DNA of 42,009 nucleotides, from assembly GCA_913020705.1 (NCBI GenBank), contig CAJWBY010000018.1:1-42009 (forward strand). The letters run 5' to 3'. Positions within the stretch are counted from its first letter, which is position 1. Each line of letters begins with the position of its first letter. A program made the translations under genes and the position numbers. The notes below the pieces were generated by a model. The model had not been told where the DNA came from. It made no database searches and was given only the letters and a program-made list of their open reading frames with translations. Of the stretch, positions 9,296 to 18,678 are shown in pieces. This DNA is from an uncultured Colwellia sp. (GTDB taxonomy: Bacteria; Pseudomonadota; Gammaproteobacteria; Enterobacterales; Alteromonadaceae).

Positions 9296-10564
9296 CTAAT
9301 GACTATTACATTCCTTTCTACAAGATCTCGATAATAAATTTAACCTAGCTTCTTCCATCGACTTAATTGCTATATCAATATAGGTTGCATCAATATTTGA
9401 ACTATCGATAAAATTACGCCAAATTGACATGTTTTGTTGAGCAAATGCGTCTTCTGCTTCTCTATCAAAGAATAAAGTTTGTTGGCGAACATTATCCAAC
9501 GAATTTTTTACCGATTGAAATATTTCATTCTCAGGGATTTCTGATAATTTATTCGCAGGTAGAAAATGACTGCCTTTATTAAATTTCTCTTGCGCGTAAT
9601 TCGAGGATAAAAAAACAAGAAACTTTTTTGCCAATTCTTTGTTTTTTGCTCTTTCAGCGATAAAAACAATGTCCACGGGGGCAATTTCAACATTTTCTAT
9701 TTTTGGATCTATCTGAGGAAATGAGAAAAACCCCATGTCGCTCAGATTTTTAGGTGGTATAAAAGCAGTAAAGTAGCTTCCTGCCAGCATTATTCCTCCA
9801 TGCTGCCTATAGAGGTATGGCAAGCCATCTCGTAAGCTCGATTCCTTTTGAACAACAAAGTAACCCGATTGTATTAGCTCTTGCCAATACTTAAAAACCA
9901 ATCGAATTTGAGGCGAATCAACTGGCGACTCCCCTTTTATAAATGATTGATGAAAGGTATAGCCATTTAACCTTAAATTGAGAAATTCAAACCACGCACT
10001 AATTTCCCAATTATATTTTGTCCCAACATAAATGGGGATGATATTTTCACTTTTAAGTACACCGAGTAAATCTATAAATTGTTGCCAATTATTCGGAGGG
10101 GTAATTGACAGTCGATTAAATAGCCTTTTGCTATAGAGCATTCCCCATTGATAGCGAGAAAAAGGAATGGCGTAAATTTTTTGGTTAAACGTAATCGCAT
10201 TATTTAGATTATTAGAAAAATTATCACTTAATTGATGGGACTGCCAAATATCGGTTATAGGTGTAACTAGATCAAGACGTATATATTTATTAAATCGCTC
10301 TCCTGCCATCCAAAAAGCAACATCATAACCATTTTCTTTTTCCAACATATTTTGTAAATCATCTTTGTAGGACTCGGCTTCCCTTACAATGAATCTAATT
10401 TTTACATTGGGTGTTTGTTTTTCAAATTCAGCAGCTAAAAAATAAACCATTTCACGTGCAACACCATTGGTCCCTGCAACACCAATGGTAAGAACCTCTT
10501 CAGCCCTTGATAGGTGAGAATATAAAAGATTAAGAGTAACCAAAATGTACGATAGGTACCGCAT
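9296..10564 (-). CDS. Orphan extracellular solute-binding protein (family 1, sugar type)
   Basis: A 422-residue periplasmic protein with a signal peptide (MRYLSYILVTLNLLYSHLSRA, cleavage near residue 21) and no lipobox cysteine. Motifs typical of MalE/UgpB-type ABC binding proteins are VLTIGVAGTNG, KQTPNVKIRFIVRE, GYDVAFWMAG, IYAIPFSRYQWGMLYSK and the late LAKKFLVFLSS. No ABC permease or ATPase gene lies anywhere in the window, so it may serve a distant permease or act as a sensor subunit. An AGGGGATATAA ribosome-binding site precedes the ATG. It lies 183 nt beyond the SapC gene on the same strand, and that gap holds TGAACAT (10652-10658) and ATGTTCA (10681-10687), a possible operator. Confidence 0.85.
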   Translation of the reverse strand: MRYLSYILVTLNLLYSHLSRAEEVLTIGVAGTNGVAREMVYFLAAEFEKQTPNVKIRFIVREAESYKDDLQNMLEKENGYDVAFWMAGERFNKYIRLDLVTPITDIWQSHQLSDNFSNNLNNAITFNQKIYAIPFSRYQWGMLYSKRLFNRLSITPPNNWQQFIDLLGVLKSENIIPIYVGTKYNWEISAWFEFLNLRLNGYTFHQSFIKGESPVDSPQIRLVFKYWQELIQSGYFVVQKESSLRDGLPYLYRQHGGIMLAGSYFTAFIPPKNLSDMGFFSFPQIDPKIENVEIAPVDIVFIAERAKNKELAKKFLVFLSSNYAQEKFNKGSHFLPANKLSEIPENEIFQSVKNSLDNVRQQTLFFDREAEDAFAQQNMSIWRNFIDSSNIDATYIDIAIKSMEEARLNLLSRSCRKECNSH

Positions 10565-10747
10565 TTATATCCCCTAAAAATATTGGTATAAAAACAGTAT
10601 AGGTTAGGCATTATTTAATTGCGAACAAGTGAATTTCTCTGGATTAACACTTGAACATCCATTATTTATTAGATATTCAAATGTTCATAGTGGACAATAT
10701 TTTATATGTTTATATAGGTTTTTATAAAATCAACCAACAAAATCTTA

Positions 10748-11491
10748 CTATATAACCTTCATGTTGATTGAATTAATGTTCATAACATTATTTCGACTGT
10801 ATAACTTGATCATTCTATTTACTTGTACAAGAGAAGCAAGCATAGCCATTATTGGAGGAAAATAACCACGTTCTATAAACAATAGCTTGTCCTCAGAACT
10901 TAACTGAGAAAGTCGTTGTTCGTTAATACAATATAGTCCTTTGAGAACCTTGTTTTCACCATTGTCACAATTTACATTCAGCTCTAATTCCATTAATAAA
11001 TTGTGTTCTAATAATTCAGCAATGAAATGTTCTGTGCTGACATGAGCATCAAAAATTGCTGACAAGGCTTTATTAACCTGAGTTAATCTTTCGCACTCTG
11101 AGCCATCTTCATTCAACAGGGAAGCTTTTCCATCAGGACTGATAAGCTGACTGTCTAAATTGATACACGATGTCATTTTATTTTCATTGTCAGGATCTGT
11201 ACCCAGCCCAAAAGGCAGCATAGTTAAACTTTTTGGTAGATAAGCGATATCATTTGATAATTGCCCATTAAAAAATACATTGTCTTGTTGTAAGCCAAGC
11301 AAAGCAATTGCAGAGAAATTTCCGCTATGACTATTTTTTGTAAAAAAAAGTGGATAGCTTGACGAAGAGGATACAATTTCATCTGCACTAATGAGTGCCT
11401 GATTTTGTAAACTTATATCATGCCAATCAAGCTCATTTCTGATGTTAAGTGTTTCCTGCAAAGCCAATTTAAGTGGTGTAAATGTTGTCAT
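10748..11491 (-). CDS. SapC family protein
   Basis: A 247-residue soluble protein. The pattern YPLFF...FSAIALLGLQQDNVFFNG, the LPFGLG segment, LLNEDGSECERLTQVNKAL and the C-terminal GYFPPIMAMLASLVQVNRMIKLY match the SapC family, which is repeatedly found next to TonB-dependent receptors and tryptophan-halogenase-like proteins in marine and plant-associated Proteobacteria. The biochemical role is unknown. It follows the halogenase gene by 18 nt, so the two are almost certainly co-transcribed and perhaps act together. No signal peptide or membrane helix is seen. Ribosome-binding site is weak, consistent with translational coupling to the upstream gene. Confidence 0.85.
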   Translation of the reverse strand: MTTFTPLKLALQETLNIRNELDWHDISLQNQALISADEIVSSSSSYPLFFTKNSHSGNFSAIALLGLQQDNVFFNGQLSNDIAYLPKSLTMLPFGLGTDPDNENKMTSCINLDSQLISPDGKASLLNEDGSECERLTQVNKALSAIFDAHVSTEHFIAELLEHNLLMELELNVNCDNGENKVLKGLYCINEQRLSQLSSEDKLLFIERGYFPPIMAMLASLVQVNRMIKLYSRNNVMNINSINMKVI

Positions 11492-11509
11492 AAGAACTCT
11501 GTATATTAA

Positions 11510-13045
11510 TTAAACTTTTTGAAAGTCATGGGATTTAATCTTAGTTAATAACGCTCTGTGATCTGGTAAACGCTGACTTAACTGATCCGTAGATTGATTG
11601 TTCAAGTGAAATAACTTTTCAGCTATCTGCGGCTGAGACACTAAATGTTGGCGTTGAGAAATATCTGTTTTAAAATCCATACCGTAAAGCACATAGAGAT
11701 AACTCGCTGCAGGAAAAGTTTCCACCGCACTTGAAAAGTCATATTCATTTGGAGGCTGATATTTCCATATTCTTAACTGCTCAGATAAATGTTTTGGTAT
11801 TGAAGGTTCAGCTCTCATAGCCTGCCAAAAAGGTTCTTCAAGTTTACTCAACACGTAATGCAGCTTTAAAAATTCGATAATTTTTCCCCACCGAATCGTC
11901 ATATCATTATTGAACCGCTCAGCCACAATTGGAAGTAAACTTTTACAACCGGGCAATTGCTGAGCAATATGGTCTGCAGAAATTTCAATGAGCATTAAGG
12001 CAGCCGCTTCTAAAGGCTCTAAAAACCCAGCGGAAAGTCCAATAGCCATACAGTTTTTATGCCAAAATTTTTCACGATGTCCTGCAGTAAACTTAATCTC
12101 TTTTACTTTAAGTTCATCACTTGTTACACCAATATAATCGGCTAAAGTTTGTTTAGCTTGTAATGTCGTTGTGTATTCACTTGCATAAACATAACCAATG
12201 CCACGTCGGTTGCTTAAACCTACATCCCATATCCAACCGCTATTTTGGGCAACAGACTTAGTATGAGACGCTACTGGAGACTCTTCATCATCGTAAGGTA
12301 TTTGAACGGCTAACGCTCTATCAGCTAATAAAACATCTGATTTTTCTATAAAGGGAACATTAAGAGCCTGACCCAGCAATAAGCTTGAAAATCCAGTGCA
12401 ATCAATAAAAAAGTCGCCTGAGATAATTTCGTTCTGCTGAAGCTCTATTTGCTCGATATTACCATGTTCATCTAATTTGACTTGTTCAACAGTACCGATA
12501 ACATGCCTTACACTTAAGTTTTCTATAGAATGTTCTTTAATTAATTGTGCAAACTTTCCTGCATCGAGGTGATAGCCATAATTAGCCGGACCTTGATATT
12601 GTTTGTCCGTAATACTTTTAGGCGCTAAATTTAAATCGCATAACTTAGGTTGGAAGCAGACACTACTTGCAAATTCTTGTTTACTTACCTGCAGCCAATA
12701 AGGACTTAAATCAAATTTCCCCTGTGCTTGAGGTGCTGAAAATGGGTGGTAATATTTATCATTTTCTTGTCCATCACACCATCCTACGAACTGATTCCCT
12801 TGCTTAAAACTTGCGTTACATTCACGTAAAAAAATATTTTCATCAAGCCCTATTTTACGTAACGTATTTCGCATGGTTGGCCAAGTACCTTCACCGACAC
12901 CGACTGTTGGTATATCACTTGATTCAATTAAAGTAATAGATATTGAAGAAGTGTCGCTCTGAAATTGCTTTGCTAACAGTGCTGCACTTAACCAGCCTGC
13001 AGCTCCGCCACCCACAATAATAATTTTTTTAATTGGGTCGGTCAT
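11510..13045 (-). CDS. Flavin-dependent halogenase-like protein (tryptophan halogenase family), divergent
   Basis: A 511-residue protein of the PrnA/tryptophan 7-halogenase family. The FAD-binding motif is GGGAAGW (12-18); the conserved GVGEGTWPT stretch follows at about 49-56. The lysine that forms the chloramine or guides HOCl is present as Lys81 (NASFKQGNQF). The WxWxIP fingerprint is altered to WIWDVG (271-276), and the EPLES motif near the active site reads EPLEA (343-347). A strong ribosome-binding site (CAGGAGG) precedes the ATG. It lies between the TonB receptor, from which a terminator separates it, and SapC. Whether it halogenates is uncertain; such receptor-linked members have unknown natural substrates. 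Confidence 0.88.
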   Translation of the reverse strand: MTDPIKKIIIVGGGAAGWLSAALLAKQFQSDTSSISITLIESSDIPTVGVGEGTWPTMRNTLRKIGLDENIFLRECNASFKQGNQFVGWCDGQENDKYYHPFSAPQAQGKFDLSPYWLQVSKQEFASSVCFQPKLCDLNLAPKSITDKQYQGPANYGYHLDAGKFAQLIKEHSIENLSVRHVIGTVEQVKLDEHGNIEQIELQQNEIISGDFFIDCTGFSSLLLGQALNVPFIEKSDVLLADRALAVQIPYDDEESPVASHTKSVAQNSGWIWDVGLSNRRGIGYVYASEYTTTLQAKQTLADYIGVTSDELKVKEIKFTAGHREKFWHKNCMAIGLSAGFLEPLEAAALMLIEISADHIAQQLPGCKSLLPIVAERFNNDMTIRWGKIIEFLKLHYVLSKLEEPFWQAMRAEPSIPKHLSEQLRIWKYQPPNEYDFSSAVETFPAASYLYVLYGMDFKTDISQRQHLVSQPQIAEKLFHLNNQSTDQLSQRLPDHRALLTKIKSHDFQKV

Positions 13046-13097
13046 ATTAACCTCCTGAATAAATATTCACCTTTATATGTTATCAAAAAAACAATAT

Positions 13098-13121
13098 AAA
13101 AAAAGGGGGTCATAGACCCCC
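13098..13121 (-). terminator. Intrinsic terminator between TonB receptor and halogenase
   Basis: GGGGGTC (13105-13111), loop ATA, GACCCCC (13115-13121) form a GC-rich 7-bp hairpin. On the minus strand it is followed by seven T (13104-13098). It begins 27 nt after the receptor stop codon. It should end most receptor transcripts and leave the halogenase and SapC to readthrough or to a separate promoter. Confidence 0.85.
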
Positions 13122-13148
13122 AATAAAACGTGTTTCTAATAATTTTTT

Positions 13149-15797
13149 CTAAAAACTTACACGAGCACCAACAGCCCAACGTGTACCAGTTTCTTCTAAA
13201 CGAACAGTTTGATTTTGGTAACGTCCATGACGTCGTGTTGCTTCATTAGTAATATTAATACCTTCTGCAAAAATGGTAATTGTTTCGCTAATATCGTAAC
13301 TGCTACTGATATCCCACTGAGCAAAAGTATCAGTATAAAGCGGCTCTGAACCACCAAACCTACTCACACCGTCTTGAAGAAACTCTTCACGATTGTTATA
13401 AGCAATACGTGCTTGAAACGGGCCGTTTTCATAGAATGCGATCATATTTTGTGAATCACCTAAACCAGGTAATATTGATTCATCATCACTGTCAACAAAC
13501 GTGGCATTAGCTTGTAAACCAAAACCTGACTCCCAAGTATGTGTCCAAGCAATTTCTAAACCATTAACCTCAACTACATCACCATTACGAGGACGACGTA
13601 CATCAAAATCATAAGATCCACTTAACAAATTAAAGGTTTCTGTTTCAACTGCACTGGTAATAAAGCTATCTACTTCTTTACTAAATACAGCAAATACGAA
13701 ATTACTTGTGTCAGCATAATAGTATTCGTATGACAAATCCCAGTTAGCTGATAAGTATGGTTGTAAGTCAGCGTTGCCACCTTGTGCCTGATTGTTATTC
13801 GGGCGCGAATTGGTAATAGATAAAGCAGGATTCAAATCACTCATAGTAGGACGAGTTAAGGTTTCTGAATACGCAAAACGCAATAACATCTCATCTGCAA
13901 GCTCTAGCTTCAAATTCACACTTGGTAATATATTGGTATAGTCATTAGTTGATGTAACCGGTGTACCATTGTCACCTTCAGCATAAATTTCATTTAAATC
14001 TGATGGGTCGTTTGGTATTGGTTCTAAGTCAATCAGTTCACGGGTTATACCTGACAAATCAGCTGACGTTTTAGAGTAACGTATCCCCATATTCACGGTC
14101 CAAGGCATATCTCCTAATTCACCTTCCAATGTGAATTCTACATAGGCACTTAGCACATTTTCCTCTACGGTATACGCATCAGATGCCTGTGTCGGGTTAT
14201 CGAATGCTGCAGCAGTCACTGGATCTAATGTCGCGCGGTATGCTGCATATTCTGCTGGATCATACGTTAACCATGTATTAGGTGCGCCAGGGAAAAAATC
14301 GTTTGCCGTATATTGTGTTAATAAACTAGAAGGAACACTCGTGCCATAGCCACAATACACACCACAATCACTTGCGAATAAACGTGATGCATCTTTAGTT
14401 CTATCTTGAGAATAGGCTCCCCAACGCATTTGTGTGAAAGTATCTTTTCCAGTTTCCCACTCAAAATCTACACGAAATTCATTGATTTCATCTTCACGGT
14501 TCCAGCCATTGCGTTCGTTGTAATGTGCATTACCTGCATCTGCATTTAATAAAGCGGCATCACCACCAGCAACACTTAGTGTTGGCGTATCACCACCTGC
14601 GCGGTTATCCCACGTATAAGCATTGTTATAACCAATTACATTAAAGAATATATCGCCACCGCTATTTTCTTCAGCAGTTGAATTTGACCAGTCAACTACC
14701 ATAGTTAAATCATCATTAATGCTATATTCCGCATTGAAGCCAAAAGCTTTCATATCGACATCACGACCAAATGAACGACGGATAAAGTCGGTCGCACCTG
14801 CATTAGAGTTTTCAATATAAACAACGGTATTATTAGCATCTACCTCTGCATCAATGAAATTGCCTTCTGAGAACCAGTGACCGGCATTCGTTGCCTGCGA
14901 GTCCACTTCAAATTTAGATACTAATCCGTCAAAAGTTAGGGTTAAATCATCATTAGGTGCGTATTGAATAACGGCAGTTCCACTTGTTCTTGTACGCGCT
15001 TGTTCATCAACACCAATATCAAAGTTCTGTGGCACGTTCACATTACTAAATTCTTTGCCATTTTGAGCCGTAAAATTAACACCTGGACGGTAATAACGAG
15101 TTTCCATCATGTTAGTTTGAGTGTCGCTTTCTTGATGAGAAGCTGAAATAAGTACACCTAAACGATTATCCATAAATGTATTGGTGATTAAACCTGAAAC
15201 TTGTGGTGATGTTTCTTCGGTTAATCCATCATAAACACCTTTAACAGAACCAACACCTTTAAAGTCATCAAAGTCAAAAGGTCGTGCCGTTTTTACATTA
15301 ATCGTTGCACCTATCCCACCTTCTTGCATAGATGCTGTAGGGCTTTTATAAACTTCTGCTCCGGTGATCAATTCTGCTGCTAACGTATCAAAACTAAATT
15401 CACGGCCTGCATTTTCAGTGGCCATTTGACGACCGTTAACAGTCACCATATTAAATTGTGGTCCAAAACCACGAACAGAAACTAATTGTCCTTCACCGCC
15501 ACTTCTATCTATTGATACACCGGTGATACGCTGTAAAGACTCTGCGACATTTTGATCAGGAAACTTACCTAAATCTTCAGCAGTAATACCATCTGAAACA
15601 ATATTCGATTCACGTTTGTTTAGCATTGATGCTTTTAAACTACTGCGGAAACCTGTTACAACAATAACTTCTGTTTCTTTCTCTTTTACACTTGCATCAG
15701 TTTCAGCAGCATAAACACTAGCGTTTGTTAACGCACCTGCTACAGCTATAGCTATTGCAGTTCGCTTATTGAATTTTGTTATATTCTTTGTAGACAT
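13149..15797 (-). CDS. TonB-dependent receptor (galactoside-region)
   Basis: An 882-residue outer-membrane receptor. Signal peptide at 1-30 (ends SVYAAE), a TonB box at about 43-49 (EVIVVTG), a plug domain with GKFPDQNVAESLQRITGVSI and VSVRGFGPQFNMVTVNGRQ (about 77-125), then a 22-stranded barrel ending in the terminal aromatic AVGARVSF needed for BAM insertion. This is the large carbohydrate type common in Alteromonadales, Caulobacter and Xanthomonas. It probably imports oligosaccharides too large for porins; the location among galactosidase, Leloir and glycerol genes suggests a galactose-containing ligand. AAAGGG ribosome-binding site. A terminator follows directly. Confidence 0.93.
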   Translation of the reverse strand: MSTKNITKFNKRTAIAIAVAGALTNASVYAAETDASVKEKETEVIVVTGFRSSLKASMLNKRESNIVSDGITAEDLGKFPDQNVAESLQRITGVSIDRSGGEGQLVSVRGFGPQFNMVTVNGRQMATENAGREFSFDTLAAELITGAEVYKSPTASMQEGGIGATINVKTARPFDFDDFKGVGSVKGVYDGLTEETSPQVSGLITNTFMDNRLGVLISASHQESDTQTNMMETRYYRPGVNFTAQNGKEFSNVNVPQNFDIGVDEQARTRTSGTAVIQYAPNDDLTLTFDGLVSKFEVDSQATNAGHWFSEGNFIDAEVDANNTVVYIENSNAGATDFIRRSFGRDVDMKAFGFNAEYSINDDLTMVVDWSNSTAEENSGGDIFFNVIGYNNAYTWDNRAGGDTPTLSVAGGDAALLNADAGNAHYNERNGWNREDEINEFRVDFEWETGKDTFTQMRWGAYSQDRTKDASRLFASDCGVYCGYGTSVPSSLLTQYTANDFFPGAPNTWLTYDPAEYAAYRATLDPVTAAAFDNPTQASDAYTVEENVLSAYVEFTLEGELGDMPWTVNMGIRYSKTSADLSGITRELIDLEPIPNDPSDLNEIYAEGDNGTPVTSTNDYTNILPSVNLKLELADEMLLRFAYSETLTRPTMSDLNPALSITNSRPNNNQAQGGNADLQPYLSANWDLSYEYYYADTSNFVFAVFSKEVDSFITSAVETETFNLLSGSYDFDVRRPRNGDVVEVNGLEIAWTHTWESGFGLQANATFVDSDDESILPGLGDSQNMIAFYENGPFQARIAYNNREEFLQDGVSRFGGSEPLYTDTFAQWDISSSYDISETITIFAEGINITNEATRRHGRYQNQTVRLEETGTRWAVGARVSF

Positions 15798-16132
15798 AAT
15801 ATTACCCTTTATCTTTTTTATAGTATTTTATATTTATTATGCTTTTTATACTTATCAAGCTTTATAGTTAGATAAAACCTATAAAACCTATTTATCATAT
15901 AAATACATTGAATGGTAAAAAATATCAACTATTTTTTGAATAGCCAACCAATGTATTTAAAGATTTTTGTACGTGTATTTTGCTAGAACAGCTAGAGACA
16001 TACACGTCTATTTATTAAAACTTTATTATTCTCAAAATCATAAAAGTTTTAATTCCATAAAAAATTTACGAATTCCTATTACTGAAGAATAGGTATTACG
16101 CTTTAAAATGATCTTTTATGGTAAATATTAAA
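15798..16132. promoter_or_regulatory. Intergenic region between TonB receptor and glpK
   Basis: This 335-nt AT-rich gap is the promoter and leader region of the receptor and the 3' flank of glpK. It contains the nested inverted repeat at 15971-16007, a tandem ATAAAACCT pair near 15870-15890, and a weak hairpin CCTATT/AATAGG (16075-16093) about 40 nt past the glpK stop. On the glpK transcript that hairpin is followed by AATTCGTAAATTTTTT, so it may be a poor terminator. No gene seen. Confidence 0.4.
15971..16007. promoter_or_regulatory. Nested inverted repeat upstream of TonB receptor
   Basis: ACGTGTAT (15971-15978) and ATACACGT (16000-16007) form 8-bp inverted arms around 21 nt that themselves hold CTAG (15983-15986) and CTAG (15992-15995). 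It lies about 175 nt upstream of the receptor start and 125 nt beyond the glpK stop. It could be an operator with two half-sites or an RNA hairpin; no T run follows on either strand, so it is not a standard terminator. Confidence 0.4.
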
Positions 16133-17611
16133 TTAACTCTGTACTTTTTTTACCGCGTCTAACCACTTTCCATACAAAGTATTACGTTGCTCATTATCAA
16201 TATCAGGCGTAAAACGTTGATCACAATGCCACATTTTAGCTAAAGCTTCTGTCGAACTGAAAATTCCCGCTTTGAGCCCTGCTAAATAGGCAACACCCAA
16301 CGCTGTTGTTTCAATAATTTCAGGACGGTCAACTGTTGCACCAAGAATACTGGAGAGAAAACTTAACAACCAATTATTAGCAACCATTCCACCATCTACA
16401 CGTATGAGTGTTGGTCTTAATCCATCTCGTTCCATGGCTTTTTGTAAGTCTTTTGTTTGATAACACACCGACTGTAAAGCCGCAGTCACAATTTCATTTA
16501 TTCCAGAATCTCTAGTTAAGCCTAAAATAGCACCACGAGCATTAGGGTCCCAATATGGCGCACCTAACCCTGTAAAAGCAGGTACTAAGAAAACACCATG
16601 GTCAAGGGGCATCTTTTCAGCAATTGATTCGGTTTCACTGGCGTTACTAATTAACTTCAATCCGTCTCGGATCCATTGAATTGTTGCCCCAGCCATAAAA
16701 ATACTGCCTTCAATGGCATAAGTGGGTTTTCCATTTAATCGATACGCAACGGTAGTTAACAGTTTGTTTTTCGATTTTAAGGCTTCATCTCCCGTATTCA
16801 ACATTAAGAAACAACCCGTACCGTAGGTACTTTTTGCCATTCCTTCATCAAAACACGCTTGACCAAATAAAGCAGCTTGCTGATCGCCAGCCACACCTAA
16901 TATGGGAATTTCTGCACCGAATAAAGAATTATTGGTGTATCCAAAATCATCTGAGGAATCCATAACCTCAGGTAACATAGAAGCAGGAATATCAAACAGT
17001 GACAATAATTCTTCATCCCATGTTTGTTCATGAATATTAAAAATCATTGTTCTAGAAGCATTTGTTGCATCAGTGCGATGAACGTTACCGTCTGTTAAAT
17101 GCCATAATAAAAAGCTGTCGACAGTACCAAAAGCAAGATCACCCTTTTGGGCCTTATCTTTTGCACCTGGAACATTTTCGAGGATCCAACGAATTTTTGT
17201 TGCTGAAAAATACGGGTCTAAAAGTAAACCTGTTTTATCATTAATAAGTGTTTCTATTTCAGGAGATTGTATTGATCTACAATACTCAGCGGTACGACGG
17301 TCTTGCCAAACAATGGCGTTATATAATGTTTCGCCTGTTTTACGATCCCAAACTACAGTAGTTTCACGCTGATTAGTAATACCGATAGTAGCGATATCTT
17401 TAGCGAATAAATTATTTTCTGATAGCACTTTTCTACAAGTGTTAAGCACTGTCTTCCAGATATCATCAGGTTCATGTTCGACCCAACCATCTTGAGGAAA
17501 ATGTTGTTCAAATTCTTCCTGTGCCACTGCATGTATCTTACCTTGCTTGGTAAACAGTATTGCTCTTGAGCTTGTTGTACCTTGATCTATGGCTAATATG
17601 TATTTCGACAT
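16133..17611 (-). CDS. glpK: Glycerol kinase
   Basis: A 492-residue FGGY-family kinase converting glycerol and ATP to sn-glycerol 3-phosphate. The start [20 protein letters not shown] is the ATP-binding DxGTTSxR motif, with [18 protein letters not shown] and [12 protein letters not shown] further on. FGGY signature regions are visible at [15 protein letters not shown] and near [18 protein letters not shown]. Length is close to E. coli GlpK. It is divergent from glpR, with a GlpR-like operator between them. No glpF facilitator gene accompanies it. Its position inside a galactoside cluster suggests that glycerol comes from galactosylglycerol breakdown. Confidence 0.97.
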   Translation of the reverse strand: MSKYILAIDQGTTSSRAILFTKQGKIHAVAQEEFEQHFPQDGWVEHEPDDIWKTVLNTCRKVLSENNLFAKDIATIGITNQRETTVVWDRKTGETLYNAIVWQDRRTAEYCRSIQSPEIETLINDKTGLLLDPYFSATKIRWILENVPGAKDKAQKGDLAFGTVDSFLLWHLTDGNVHRTDATNASRTMIFNIHEQTWDEELLSLFDIPASMLPEVMDSSDDFGYTNNSLFGAEIPILGVAGDQQAALFGQACFDEGMAKSTYGTGCFLMLNTGDEALKSKNKLLTTVAYRLNGKPTYAIEGSIFMAGATIQWIRDGLKLISNASETESIAEKMPLDHGVFLVPAFTGLGAPYWDPNARGAILGLTRDSGINEIVTAALQSVCYQTKDLQKAMERDGLRPTLIRVDGGMVANNWLLSFLSSILGATVDRPEIIETTALGVAYLAGLKAGIFSSTEALAKMWHCDQRFTPDIDNEQRNTLYGKWLDAVKKVQS

Positions 17612-17642
17612 CGTTGCTATTTATCTTACTTAATAAAAAAAC

Positions 17643-17660
17643 TCATTCGATAATGCACAT
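17643..17660. promoter_or_regulatory. Putative GlpR operator between glpK and glpR
   Basis: The 18-nt sequence holds TTCGATAATGCACAT (17646-17660), matching 13 of 15 positions of the matching part of the E. coli GlpR consensus (ATGTTCGATAACGAACAT, from memory). A second partial site, TTCGAACATT, lies at 17693-17702. Both sit in the 177-nt divergent region, so one GlpR complex could control glpK and its own gene. Binding is inferred. Confidence 0.6.
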
Positions 17661-17788
17661 TTTTAATAACATTGGCAATCAATATTTTCACATTCGAACA
17701 TTAAGTTGTAATAATTTGTTTTGGAAAATATCTAACATGTGGGATAATTTTGTAAGTTGTGAATTTAAAGATAATAGAGGTAGCCTAT

Positions 17789-18547
17789 ATGGCGCTTAAC
17801 CAACGTCAAACTGAACTTACAGATTTAGTGCATGAAAAAGGCTTTATTACTATTGATGAATTGGTAAAGCATTTTGATGTTACACCGCAAACTATTCGAA
17901 GAGATCTAAACTTACTCGCAGATTCTGGCGTCATTATTCGACATCATGGTGGCGCAGAGAGTTCTTCAACGACGGAAAATACATCATATCAATCACGTAA
18001 AATATTAAATTTAGAAGCGAAAGAAAGTATTGCTCGTGAATTAGTAAAGATGATCCCAAATGGAGCTTCCCTATTTATCAATATAGGTACTACAACTGAA
18101 ACAATTGCACGGGCGCTAATGAATCATAAAGCATTGAATATTGTAACAAATAATATTCACGTCGCTACAATTCTATCTGCAAAAGAAGACTTTAGCGTGA
18201 TTATTGCCGCAGGTGAAGTTCGACATAAAGATGGCGGAATTATTGGTGAAGCTACCTGTGAATTTATGAACCAGTTTCAAATGGACTTTGGAATTATAGG
18301 CATCAGTGGCATAAGTAACGACGGTTCATTACTCGACTTTGACCTTAGAGAAGTACGTGTAGCTCAGGCTATAATCAATAACTCAACCAATGTTTTACTT
18401 GCTGCTGATCAGTCTAAATTTGGTCGAAATGCTATGATTAAACAAGGGAACATTGCACAAATTCATCATTTATTTACCGACCAACATCCCCCTAAAGAAA
18501 TAGAAGAAATACTTTCTACTCACAATATAGCTACCCATATTGTTTAA
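17789..18547 (+). CDS. glpR: Glycerol-3-phosphate regulon repressor, DeoR family
   Basis: A 252-residue DeoR-family repressor released by glycerol 3-phosphate. The N-terminal helix-turn-helix contains ITIDELVKHFDVTPQTIRRDLNLL, followed by VIIRHHGGAESSS. The effector domain has NIGTTTETIARALM, VTNNIHVA and DGGIIGEATCEFMNQFQMDFGIIGISGI, all very close to E. coli GlpR. I place the start at the ATG at 17789, which has an AGAGG ribosome-binding site 8 nt upstream and gives an N-terminus like E. coli GlpR; an in-frame GTG 30 nt earlier lacks such support. It lies between glpK and glpD, both with matching operator sequences. Confidence 0.95.
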   Translation: MALNQRQTELTDLVHEKGFITIDELVKHFDVTPQTIRRDLNLLADSGVIIRHHGGAESSSTTENTSYQSRKILNLEAKESIARELVKMIPNGASLFINIGTTTETIARALMNHKALNIVTNNIHVATILSAKEDFSVIIAAGEVRHKDGGIIGEATCEFMNQFQMDFGIIGISGISNDGSLLDFDLREVRVAQAIINNSTNVLLAADQSKFGRNAMIKQGNIAQIHHLFTDQHPPKEIEEILSTHNIATHIV

Positions 18548-18595
18548 GTCGGTATTTAATTTTTACATAATCCCCCTCAGTTATAAATCTAAAAA

Positions 18596-18618
18596 CTAGC
18601 CAAATAACAATTGGCTAG
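18596..18618. terminator. Hairpin after glpR
   Basis: CTAGCCAA (18596-18603) and TTGGCTAG (18611-18618) form a perfect 8-bp stem with a 7-nt loop, 48 nt past the glpR stop. On the plus strand no T run follows. On the minus strand the stem is followed by TTTTTAGATTT, the pattern of a terminator for antisense transcription. It may end or stabilise the glpR message. Confidence 0.4.
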
Positions 18619-18678
18619 CTTACCTATTGCTGTTCATAAATACTCACACCCTTTGTTTATCGAATATATTTAACTTGA

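Noticed and set aside
17759..17788. GTG start for glpR 10 codons upstream
   Set aside because: The ATG at 17789 has an AGAGG site at proper spacing and matches the known GlpR N-terminus.
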